The notes under the pieces: model-generated
Database searches by the model: none
What the model saw: the letters and a program-made list of their open reading frames with translations, nothing else
What the model was told of the DNA's origin: nothing
In this document: positions 35,610-42,812 of the stretch, one piece after another
Layout of the letters: every line of letters starts with the position of its first letter
How positions within the stretch are numbered: position 1 is the first letter of the stretch
Translations under genes and position numbers: made by a program
Assembly: GCA_022760435.1 (NCBI GenBank)
Contig: JALEFY010000030.1
Location: 62,001-126,000 of the forward strand
Length of the DNA stretch: 64,000 bases
Source of the DNA: Neomegalonema sp.
GTDB taxonomy: Bacteria; Pseudomonadota; Alphaproteobacteria; Rhodobacterales; Rhodobacteraceae
Direction of reading: 5' to 3'

Positions 35610-36677
35610 TTATCCCAAAGCCAGCTCTGCTTCGCCGATCGGAGCAAAGGCGCGGGCGATTTCCTCGGCGGCGACCTCTTCCATGCGCCCGGGCACCCAG
35701 TTCGGGCTGTGATCCTTGTCGACGATCACGGCGCGCACGCCTTCGTAAAAGTCCGGATTGACCATGCAATAGCGGGCCAGGCGATACTCGAGCCGCATGC
35801 AGCCCTCGAAATCCAGCTCCGCGCCCTCGCGCAACTGCCGGAAGGTGAGCAAGCTCGAGGTCGGCGATTTGCCGCGAATGATCTGCGCCTGCTCCTTGGC
35901 CCAATCCGAGCCGCGTTCAAGCTCGAGCATCAAGGCGGCCATGTTATCGGCTGAGAATGCTTCCATGATCTCAGCTTCATGGGCGCGGATTGGTGCCGCT
36001 TCCGGGGCGGAGGCGTGATCGGCGAGAATGCCAGCAACGACTTCGTCCACCTCATCGGCGGGATAGGTGGCGCCAAGCAGGTCATCGAGGAGCGGCGCGA
36101 ACTGTTCGGAGCGCACATAATAGTCGATGATATGGGCGTGCAGACAATCGGCGACCTTCAGGCGCGCACCGGTCAGGCCGAGATAATAGCCCAGCATCCC
36201 CGGCAAGCGCGGCAGGAAATAGGTGCCGCCCACATCAGGGAAGAAGCCGATCCCGGTTTCGGGCATCGCAAATAACAACCGATCGCCGCCCACGCGGTAG
36301 CGCCCATGGATCGACAGCCCGACCCCGCCACCCATGCAGATCCCGTCGATCAGCGCGATATAGGGTTTGGGAAAGCGCTTGATCAGCGTGTTGAGCCGAT
36401 ACTCATCGGCGTAAAAATCAAAGCTTTGCACGCCGTTCTTGGCCGGATCATCCTTGCCAGCCTCATAGATCGCGCGGATATCGCCGCCAGCGCAGAAGGC
36501 TTTCTCACTATTCGAGCGGATCACGACGATCGCCACCGCCGCGTCCTCGCGCCAGGCGAGAAGCTGCTTTTCCAGCGCCAGTGCCATCTCATGGCTCAGG
36601 GCATTGAGCGCTTTGGGGCGGTTGAGGGTGACGAGCCCCACCGGGCCGTTCTGCTCGAACAAGATTGCGTCGGTCAC
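35610..36677 (-). CDS. 3-hydroxyisobutyryl-CoA hydrolase-like (crotonase family)
   Basis: A 355-residue crotonase-superfamily protein. CoA-binding and oxyanion loops: SEKAFCAGGDIRAIYEAG and DGICMGGGVGLSIHGRYRVGGDRLLFAMPETGIGFFPDVGGTYFL. The long C-terminal part and the PETGIGFFPDVG block are typical of 3-hydroxyisobutyryl-CoA hydrolases of valine breakdown rather than hydratases. The GTG at 36677 (after GGGGAGAG) is preferred to the TTG at 36743, which would overlap the upstream gene. Confidence 0.88.
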   Translation of the reverse strand: MTDAILFEQNGPVGLVTLNRPKALNALSHEMALALEKQLLAWREDAAVAIVVIRSNSEKAFCAGGDIRAIYEAGKDDPAKNGVQSFDFYADEYRLNTLIKRFPKPYIALIDGICMGGGVGLSIHGRYRVGGDRLLFAMPETGIGFFPDVGGTYFLPRLPGMLGYYLGLTGARLKVADCLHAHIIDYYVRSEQFAPLLDDLLGATYPADEVDEVVAGILADHASAPEAAPIRAHEAEIMEAFSADNMAALMLELERGSDWAKEQAQIIRGKSPTSSLLTFRQLREGAELDFEGCMRLEYRLARYCMVNPDFYEGVRAVIVDKDHSPNWVPGRMEEVAAEEIARAFAPIGEAELALG

Positions 36678-36714
36678 GGCATCTCTCCCCGCATGTGTTC
36701 TTGAAACCTCGCCC

Positions 36715-37143
36715 TCAATGCGCTGCCATGATGTAAAAGACAACCCCGAGGCTATGCAGCACCGAGCGGAGAATATGCAGGCGAGACCACCGGGTCAGCG
36801 CGGCGGCGCTGTGCTCGGGAGCGCTGTCCTCGGGAGCGCTTGGCGAGGTCACAGAGCGCCAGGCGGGGCGCATGAACAGCGTCAGCAGCAAGGATGCGAG
36901 CAACAGGCCCGCGCCGATTGCCCATCTGTGATCGGCATCATCCACCGTGGCAATGGCCGCAAGGGCGGCGCTCGCGGCGCTCATCAGCCAGAGCACCGGC
37001 CCCGAGATCCGCATCGCGCTTGCGGCGGTTTGTGGCAATTGAGCCCCCGCCGCGCGCCAGCTTGGCACCGCCGCGCCTGCGATCCACCACAGCGCGCCCA
37101 TGACCAGAGCCGCCAGAAACCAGGCATTCATGCCATAGAACAT
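36715..37143 (-). CDS. Four-helix membrane protein
   Basis: A 142-residue protein with about four hydrophobic segments (residues 5-25, 43-62, 72-90 and 120-140), a basic patch between the third and fourth, and few polar residues in the membrane. The ATG at 37143 follows GGGAG; the open frame from 37227 is not needed. Same strand as the downstream crotonase gene, with 37 bases between. The topology recalls DUF1772-type proteins, but this is not certain. Function unknown. Confidence 0.6.
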   Translation of the reverse strand: MFYGMNAWFLAALVMGALWWIAGAAVPSWRAAGAQLPQTAASAMRISGPVLWLMSAASAALAAIATVDDADHRWAIGAGLLLASLLLTLFMRPAWRSVTSPSAPEDSAPEHSAAALTRWSRLHILRSVLHSLGVVFYIMAAH

Positions 37144-37358
37144 CGTCTCACTCCCGTTTGCCGCATTCTTCACCCAATTCTCACCGATCCATCGGATAAC
37201 AGATAGGGCGGTCCGGGCCGCGATCATCGCGCCCGAAGGTCACACTCATGCGCAGATCGCCCCCCGGCTCGCCTGAGCACGGGCCGTTCAATTGACGCCA
37301 GCACGCAAGAGATTAGTAGATGAGCGCCGAACCGACAGATCAGCGAAAGGACGCGCAG

Positions 37359-39248
37359 ATGGCCGTCAAATACGTCACGATCCCCACCGCGTCCACCGTC
37401 GAGAAAGTGGCGCTCGCTGCCGATGTCGCCGGGTTTGCAACCCTTGGCTATCATGCGCTGGGCGATGGTGGCGGCGGCGTTTATGAGCGGGTCGAGAAGG
37501 GCTCGGCGGACAAGGCCGCGCCGGGCGATCTGGTCGCCAAGAACGGCACTGTCTATGCGCTGAAGGAATTGCGGCCAAATGCCCGTCAGTTCGGAGCCCG
37601 GGGCGATGGCAAGAGCGATGACAGCGCCGCGCTTCAGGCCGCGATCGATGCCGGCGTCAAGGCAGGGGCGCTGCATCTGCCGCCCGGGCGCTACAAGGCT
37701 TGCGGTCTGGAGATCAAGGGTGATCTGACCCTGACCGGCGAAGGGGCCACGCTGGTCTGGGATGCGACCGGCGGCGAGCCTGCCGACATGATCAAGGTCG
37801 CAAAGGGCGGTCTGGCGCTGCGGCATCTGATCTTTGAGGGCGCGATCTATCAGGGCGCCGCTGATGCGATCAGCACCACTTTTCTGCGCGTTTCCGATCC
37901 GTCGCCGCGCACGCCGTTCCTGTCGATCTTCGATTGCTGCTTTGTCGGCGGGCTCAATGCCTGCGTGATCGGCGCGGCCGAGGATGTCTTGATCGAGAAT
38001 GTGCGCTTCGAGCGGCAAAAGGGGGCGGGGATCACCCTCTATCGTGGCCCGCGCTCGGTCATCATTCGCAACATGACCGCTGTCGAGACCGGTGATGCCG
38101 CCATCGCTGGTAATTACAAGGCCGAGAAGCGCTCGATGGACCGCCTCACGATCACCGATTTTACCCTGGAGCGCTGCGGCCATCTCAATCCCGAGCCCAA
38201 ACGCTGGCAATCCGGGGTGACGCTGGCCGCCGCCTCGGGGGCGAATTGGCAGATCAGCAATGGAACCATCATTGATTGTCAGGGCGGGGCCGTCGATATC
38301 CAGACCGGCGCCGCGATCCAGGAGGAAGGCGAGGCGGTCGAGAATGTGATCATCTCCAACCTCAATATCGAGCAGCCGGGCAATTCAGCGGCAATCAAAC
38401 TGTCATGGGTCAGCGCGCGGGCTCCTGAAGCGCGGATGGGCCGCCGGGTGCTGATCGCCAACAACATCCTGCGCCACCGCGATGTCGAGAGCCGTACCGG
38501 TGCCGGGATCGCGCTGGCCGCCTGGGGTGAGGTGCAGATCGTCGGCAATCTGATCGAGAATCCGGGCGCGGGCATGCGCATTCGCCCCTCCGGCTCCTCG
38601 GATGACACGATCCGCGGCCTGTCGATCAAGAACAACCGCTTCACCGGCGCGATGGTCGGGATCGAGGTCACCTCGGATGGCGCGCTCGAGGATGTGCGGA
38701 TCAGCGGCAACGAGATCCGGGCCGGGCGCAATGCGATCCTGTTCGATGGCGCGGTGATGCGGCGGGTGCAGATCGATAACAACCAGATCGAGCAGGTCGA
38801 CCGCCCCTCCAATCTCGAATATTACGCAGCGCTGCAAATGGCCAATGTCGATGGATTGCTGCTGCTCGCGAACCGCATTGACGCGCTGGGTGGCTCGGCC
38901 ATCCTGATCCCCGAAGGCACCAGCCCCAAATCGGGCGGCTCGATCGCGTATAACGTGATCACCTCGGCCTTTGTGCCCTGCCGCTTCGGGGCGGGGCGTT
39001 GGCAATTGGCGATGAACGACATCTCCGGCACTTCCGATGACGGCTCCTATATCGCCACCGATGGTGCGAAGGTCTATGCGACCTTCACCTTCCGCGGCAT
39101 CGCCCCCAAGCGTCCCGAAGCCTTTGGTGCGCGCGGGGATATTTTCATCGGCCATGCCGCCTCTGCCCAGCAACCCTTTGGCTGGCTGTCTGATGGCAAT
39201 AGCGAAGAGTGGATCGCCACCGATATCGAGATGGGCCCCGCGCGTTGA
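37359..39248 (+). CDS. Right-handed beta-helix (tailspike/pectate-lyase-like) protein
   Basis: A 629-residue protein. Residues about 70-110 carry the entry motif RQFGARGDGKSDDSAALQAAIDAG seen in phage tailspikes and pectate-lyase-like proteins. Many parallel beta-helix rungs follow, for example VLIENVRFERQ, VQIVGNLIENPGAG, LSIKNNRFTGAMVGIEV and VRISGNEIRAGRNAIL. There is no signal peptide. The N-terminal 60 residues resemble tailspike head-binding regions. It may cleave or bind a polysaccharide. No phage structural genes are adjacent. The ATG at 37359 follows AAAGGA. Confidence 0.75.
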   Translation: MAVKYVTIPTASTVEKVALAADVAGFATLGYHALGDGGGGVYERVEKGSADKAAPGDLVAKNGTVYALKELRPNARQFGARGDGKSDDSAALQAAIDAGVKAGALHLPPGRYKACGLEIKGDLTLTGEGATLVWDATGGEPADMIKVAKGGLALRHLIFEGAIYQGAADAISTTFLRVSDPSPRTPFLSIFDCCFVGGLNACVIGAAEDVLIENVRFERQKGAGITLYRGPRSVIIRNMTAVETGDAAIAGNYKAEKRSMDRLTITDFTLERCGHLNPEPKRWQSGVTLAAASGANWQISNGTIIDCQGGAVDIQTGAAIQEEGEAVENVIISNLNIEQPGNSAAIKLSWVSARAPEARMGRRVLIANNILRHRDVESRTGAGIALAAWGEVQIVGNLIENPGAGMRIRPSGSSDDTIRGLSIKNNRFTGAMVGIEVTSDGALEDVRISGNEIRAGRNAILFDGAVMRRVQIDNNQIEQVDRPSNLEYYAALQMANVDGLLLLANRIDALGGSAILIPEGTSPKSGGSIAYNVITSAFVPCRFGAGRWQLAMNDISGTSDDGSYIATDGAKVYATFTFRGIAPKRPEAFGARGDIFIGHAASAQQPFGWLSDGNSEEWIATDIEMGPAR

Positions 39249-39332
39249 TCACAGATTGAGCGCGGGGCGCTGAAGTCTGGCTTCAACGCTCCGCGTGCGA
39301 CTGTGCGCCTTTGATCTCGCCGATGAGAGCCG

Positions 39333-39647
39333 TTAGCGTTCGACCCACTCGACCACTTCATAGAGCGCCGGATGCCATTCCAGCCCCGCAATCGAGGGCT
39401 TGGGCATCATCGAGACCATATTCGACAATGCCTGCCGGTAAAGGTCTTCGCCCTCCCACTCGGCGATGTTGATGAAGCGGTAGCGCTCCTTCTGATCGAG
39501 GCTGCGATGTAGCTTGGCGCCGACAAAGCCCGGCTGGGCGGCGAACATGGGCCGGATCATCCGCCACCACTGCAAAAAGGCATCCTCCATCTGCGCCGGG
39601 ACGATGAAGGTGTTGATGAGAACGATATTGTTGCTGTTATCCGCCAT
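39333..39647 (-). CDS. Antibiotic-biosynthesis-monooxygenase-fold (ABM) protein
   Basis: A 104-residue dimeric ferredoxin-like fold protein: IVLINTFIVPAQMEDAFLQWWRMIRPMFAAQPGFVGAKLHRSL and YRFINIAEWEGEDLYRQA match the ABM domain. Members are cofactor-free monooxygenases, haem-degrading enzymes or of unknown role. No conserved haem-binding Asn/His/Trp set is obvious. The ATG at 39647 has a GAGGAG ribosome site. Single gene. Confidence 0.8.
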   Translation of the reverse strand: MADNSNNIVLINTFIVPAQMEDAFLQWWRMIRPMFAAQPGFVGAKLHRSLDQKERYRFINIAEWEGEDLYRQALSNMVSMMPKPSIAGLEWHPALYEVVEWVER

Positions 39648-39731
39648 GGCGCTGCTCCTCGATGGGCCGTGCTTTGCCCCTTCGTTAAGGATGCGGTGCA
39701 AATTGCGCAATCGCCGATTGTGCAGCGCACA

Positions 39732-41000
39732 TCATGACGTTGCGTAAGCGGCGGCCCAGCGTCCTGCCCAGCGCCCTGCCCAGCACCCTGCCCAGCGCCC
39801 GGTCGCAAGGCAGGCGGTGAGCAGATAGCCGCCCGTCGGCGCGTCCCAGTCCAGCATCTCTCCGGCGGCAAAGACACCGGGGCGCGCGCGCAGCATCAGC
39901 CGCTCATCGAGCTGATCGAGCCGCAGACCGCCCGCGGTGCTGATCGCCCGCTCGATCCCGGCAAGCCCGTCGATCGCAAGGCCGAGCGCCTTGATCCGCG
40001 CCGCCAGCGCTGCGGGCGTATCCGGCAGCGGCCCCGCCTCACGCAGCAATCCCGCCTTCACGCCCTCGAGCCGCAGCGCCCGGCGCAGACGGTTGCTCTG
40101 CGAGAGCCGTGTGGGCGCCCGCTCCAGCGCCGTGCGCACCGCCTCAAGGCTGCGATCTGGGGCGAGATCGAGGATCAGCTCGGGCGCTGCTTGCGCGCGG
40201 ATCGCCGGGCCGAGCGCATAGATCGCCGAGCCCTCGGCGCCGCGTCTGGTGATCACGAACTCGCCCTGCAAGACCTGATCGCCGACCCGCAAACGCACCG
40301 CCTTGACCGGTTCACCGGCAAAACGCTCGACGAAAGGCACGCTCCAGCCGATCTCGATGCCCGCATTGGACGGCGCGAAGGGTTCAAGCGCCGCCGGGGT
40401 CAAGGGCGCGAGCGCCTCCGTGTTCAAGGGCGCGAGCGCCTCTGTGGCGAAAAGCGCGGCCCAGGTGCCATCCGAGCCAAGGCGCGGCCAGCTCGCCCCG
40501 CCCATGGCCAGCACGCAGGCCCCGGCCTCGACCAAGCGCTCGCCTTGCAGCGTCGAGAAGCGCAGCGCCTCGCCGTCCCAGCCCTCGAAGCGGTGGCGCG
40601 GATGAAAGGTGACCCCCGCCGCCGCCAGCCGCGCCAGCCAGGCGCGCAGCAGGGGCGAGGCCTTCATCGCCACCGGAAATACCCGCCCCGAAGAGCCGGT
40701 AAAGGTCTCGATCCCGAGCCCGTCGCACCACGCCCGGAGCGCCTCGGGAGGGAAGGCATCGAGCATCGGGCGCAAGAACGGCGCGGCCTCGCGATAGCGG
40801 GCGGCAAAGCCCGCATAGGGCTCGGCATGGGTGAGGTTGAGCCCGCTCTTGCCGGCCATCAGCAGCTTGCGCCCAAGGCTCGGCATGGCGTCGAAGACCG
40901 CGACCCGCGCCCCGGCCGCGCAAGCGGTCTCGGCCGCCGCCAATCCCGCCGGTCCGCCGCCGATCACCGCCACATCGCACGCCATCTGCGCGCTATTCAT
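39732..41000 (-). CDS. NAD(P)/FAD-dependent oxidoreductase (HI0933/YhiN-like family)
   Basis: A 422-residue flavoprotein. The dinucleotide-binding motif VIGGGPAGLAAAE is at about residues 12-24; GRKLLMAGKSGLNLTHAEP near 50 and GRVFPVAMKASPLL near 110 are typical of the YhiN/BaiN family. A C-terminal FAD motif lies in GVFAAGEMLDWDAPTGGYLL. The last residues form a WAGR repeat encoded by a 12-bp tandem repeat. Another internal duplication gives TEALAPL twice. Function unknown. ATG at 41000 or 40985. Confidence 0.85.
   Translation of the reverse strand: MNSAQMACDVAVIGGGPAGLAAAETACAAGARVAVFDAMPSLGRKLLMAGKSGLNLTHAEPYAGFAARYREAAPFLRPMLDAFPPEALRAWCDGLGIETFTGSSGRVFPVAMKASPLLRAWLARLAAAGVTFHPRHRFEGWDGEALRFSTLQGERLVEAGACVLAMGGASWPRLGSDGTWAALFATEALAPLNTEALAPLTPAALEPFAPSNAGIEIGWSVPFVERFAGEPVKAVRLRVGDQVLQGEFVITRRGAEGSAIYALGPAIRAQAAPELILDLAPDRSLEAVRTALERAPTRLSQSNRLRRALRLEGVKAGLLREAGPLPDTPAALAARIKALGLAIDGLAGIERAISTAGGLRLDQLDERLMLRARPGVFAAGEMLDWDAPTGGYLLTACLATGRWAGCWAGRWAGRWAAAYATS
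39754..39801. repeat. Four 12-bp tandem units in the 3' end of the flavoprotein gene
   Basis: The 12-bp unit GCCCAGCGCCCT and variants occur at 39754, 39766, 39778 and 39790. The period is a multiple of three, so the protein gains WAGR-type repeats at its C-terminus without a frameshift. Confidence 0.8.
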
Positions 41001-41079
41001 TGTCACCCGCACATCCTCGCCCAAGACGCGGCGCAATTGACCTGCTAGAAAGCCGCCATACGCACCAGAGAGGCTTTCT

Positions 41080-41925
41080 ATGCGCATTGTCCATGTCGAT
41101 GGCCAGTATCTTCCCGAAGACGAGGCCCGGATCTCGGTCTTTGATCGCGGTTTCCTGTTCGGTGATGCGGTCTATGAGGTCGCCGCGGTGCTCGAAGGGC
41201 GCCTGATCGACAATGAGGCGCATCTGGATCGGCTCGAGCGCTCGCTCTCGCTGCTCGATATCCCCTGGCCCTGCCCGCGCGCCGAGCTCATCGAGCGCCA
41301 GCAGGAGCTGGTCACGCGCAACGAGTTGCAAGAGGGGCTGCTCTATCTGCAAGTGAGCCGCGGGGCGGCGGATCGGGAGTTCCATTGGGAGGAGGGGATG
41401 ACCCCGACCCTGGTGATGTTCACGCAGGCCAATGCCCTTCTGGACAACAAGGCCGTGCGCGAAGGGATCCGCATCGCCACCCTGCCGGACCTGCGCTGGC
41501 AGCGGCGCGATATCAAGACCGTCAACCTGCTCCCCGCCGCCTGGACCAAGCAGCAGGCGCGCGCGCAGGGCTTTGACGATGCGTGGATGGTCGAGGACGG
41601 GGTGGTGACCGAAGGCACCTCGAACAACGCCTTCATCATCAGCGAAGACGGGGTGCTCATCACCCGCCAGCTCGGCAACGAGATCCTGCACGGGATCACA
41701 AGGGCGGTGGTGATGAAGCTCGCGCAGGAGATCCAGCTTCGGATCGAAGAGCGCCCGTTCACGCCCGAGGAAGCCAAACGGGCGCGCGAGGCCTTCGTGA
41801 CCTCGGCGACCGGCTTTGTCAAACCGGTGGTGGCCATTGACGAGGCGCAGATTGCCGATGGCACGCCCGGTCCGATCTCCCAGCGCCTGCGCGAGCTCTA
41901 TATCGCCGAAGCACTGGCGCGATGA
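41080..41925 (+). CDS. D-amino-acid aminotransferase (class IV)
   Basis: A 281-residue fold-type IV PLP enzyme. The PLP lysine lies in RRDIKTVNLLP (Lys near 147), Glu-containing WMVEDGVVTEGTSNNAFII near 170-185 matches the cofactor loop, and the N-terminal VSVFDRGFLFGDAVYE-like block (ISVFDRGFLFGDAVYE) is typical. The short length and FHWEEGMTP point to D-alanine transaminase rather than branched-chain transaminase. It would interconvert D-Ala and D-Glu with their 2-oxo acids. Divergent from the flavoprotein gene. Confidence 0.88.
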   Translation: MRIVHVDGQYLPEDEARISVFDRGFLFGDAVYEVAAVLEGRLIDNEAHLDRLERSLSLLDIPWPCPRAELIERQQELVTRNELQEGLLYLQVSRGAADREFHWEEGMTPTLVMFTQANALLDNKAVREGIRIATLPDLRWQRRDIKTVNLLPAAWTKQQARAQGFDDAWMVEDGVVTEGTSNNAFIISEDGVLITRQLGNEILHGITRAVVMKLAQEIQLRIEERPFTPEEAKRAREAFVTSATGFVKPVVAIDEAQIADGTPGPISQRLRELYIAEALAR

Positions 41926-41946
41926 GCGGGTAGATCGGGCTTAAGC

Positions 41947-42525
41947 TCAGAAGCGCCAGCGCACACCCGCGCGCACCTGATGGTCATCGGCGTTATAATC
42001 GGCGCCTTCATCCGCGCTCATGAACATGCGCACGAAGTTATACTCGAAATAGGTCGAGCTGGTATCGGTGAGCGCGAAATCGGCACCGGCAACCAGTTTG
42101 GCGGCGAAACCATGGTCGGTCTGCCCATCGGCGGTGGCGATCGAATAGCCCGCGCCGGCACCGACATAGGGCCGGGTGCTGCCCGCGAGCGGGATCCGGT
42201 AATGCGCGGTCACAAAGCCGGTATAGATGTCGAAATCGCGATCATTGCCGGTATCGCTGATTTCGGCCTGACGAAATTGCAGCTCCCCCATCAGCGCGAT
42301 GTGATTGGCCAGTTCCACACCAGCGACGCCGGTCACACCCCAGGCAAAATTGCCGCTGGCATTGCTGCTATCGGCCTTGATGTGGCCCAGCACGATATCG
42401 CCGCCGACAAAAACTTGCGTCGCCCAATTGTTTTCCTGTGCCGCCGCCGGCATCAGCGCGGTTGCTGCCAGCAGCGCGCCGCCTGCAATGGCGCTCAAGC
42501 GGCGCCCCAATACTGCCCGTGTCAT
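41947..42525 (-). CDS. Outer-membrane beta-barrel protein
   Basis: A 192-residue small barrel: signal peptide ending AAA near residue 26, then alternating strands (WATQVFVGGDIVLGHIK, NHIALMGELQFRQAE, YTGFVTAHYRIPL, TRPYVGAGAGYSIA, DTSSTYFEYNFVRMF) and a terminal aromatic (GVRWRF), the BAM recognition end. This resembles the Omp25/opacity porin-like family. The ATG at 42525 is spaced from GGGAG better than 42534. Role unknown. Confidence 0.82.
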   Translation of the reverse strand: MTRAVLGRRLSAIAGGALLAATALMPAAAQENNWATQVFVGGDIVLGHIKADSSNASGNFAWGVTGVAGVELANHIALMGELQFRQAEISDTGNDRDFDIYTGFVTAHYRIPLAGSTRPYVGAGAGYSIATADGQTDHGFAAKLVAGADFALTDTSSTYFEYNFVRMFMSADEGADYNADDHQVRAGVRWRF

Positions 42526-42679
42526 CGCATCCATCTCCCGAAAAGAGGTTCGGGCTTATGGTAAAGACAAGGTTTTGAGAGAGGGTAAACGCACAGGAAG
42601 CCTTTCAGCGCTCGAATGTCGGAGCAAAGGGGGGCGCTTTTTGCCGTCGACCCGATGGTGCGACAGGCTCTAGCGCGTC

Positions 42680-42739
42680 ATGGCCAAGCTAGTCCTGCTC
42701 AAGCTAGTCATGGCCAAGCTAGTCATGGCCAAGCTAGTC
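42680..42739 (+). repeat. Tandem repeat, four 15-bp units
   Basis: ATGGCCAAGCTAGTC is found at 42680, 42710 and 42725, with a variant (CTGCTCAAGCTAGTC) at 42695. It lies in the 287-base gap between the outer-membrane protein gene and the AsmA gene, about 75 bases before the AsmA start. It could carry regulator sites or be a slippage product. Confidence 0.85.
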
Positions 42740-42812
42740 ATGGCGATGTCGCAATTATCGCCCTATGGTGCAGCAAAGCCCATCGCGATTCTCTCAAGGC
42801 GGACAGCGACCC

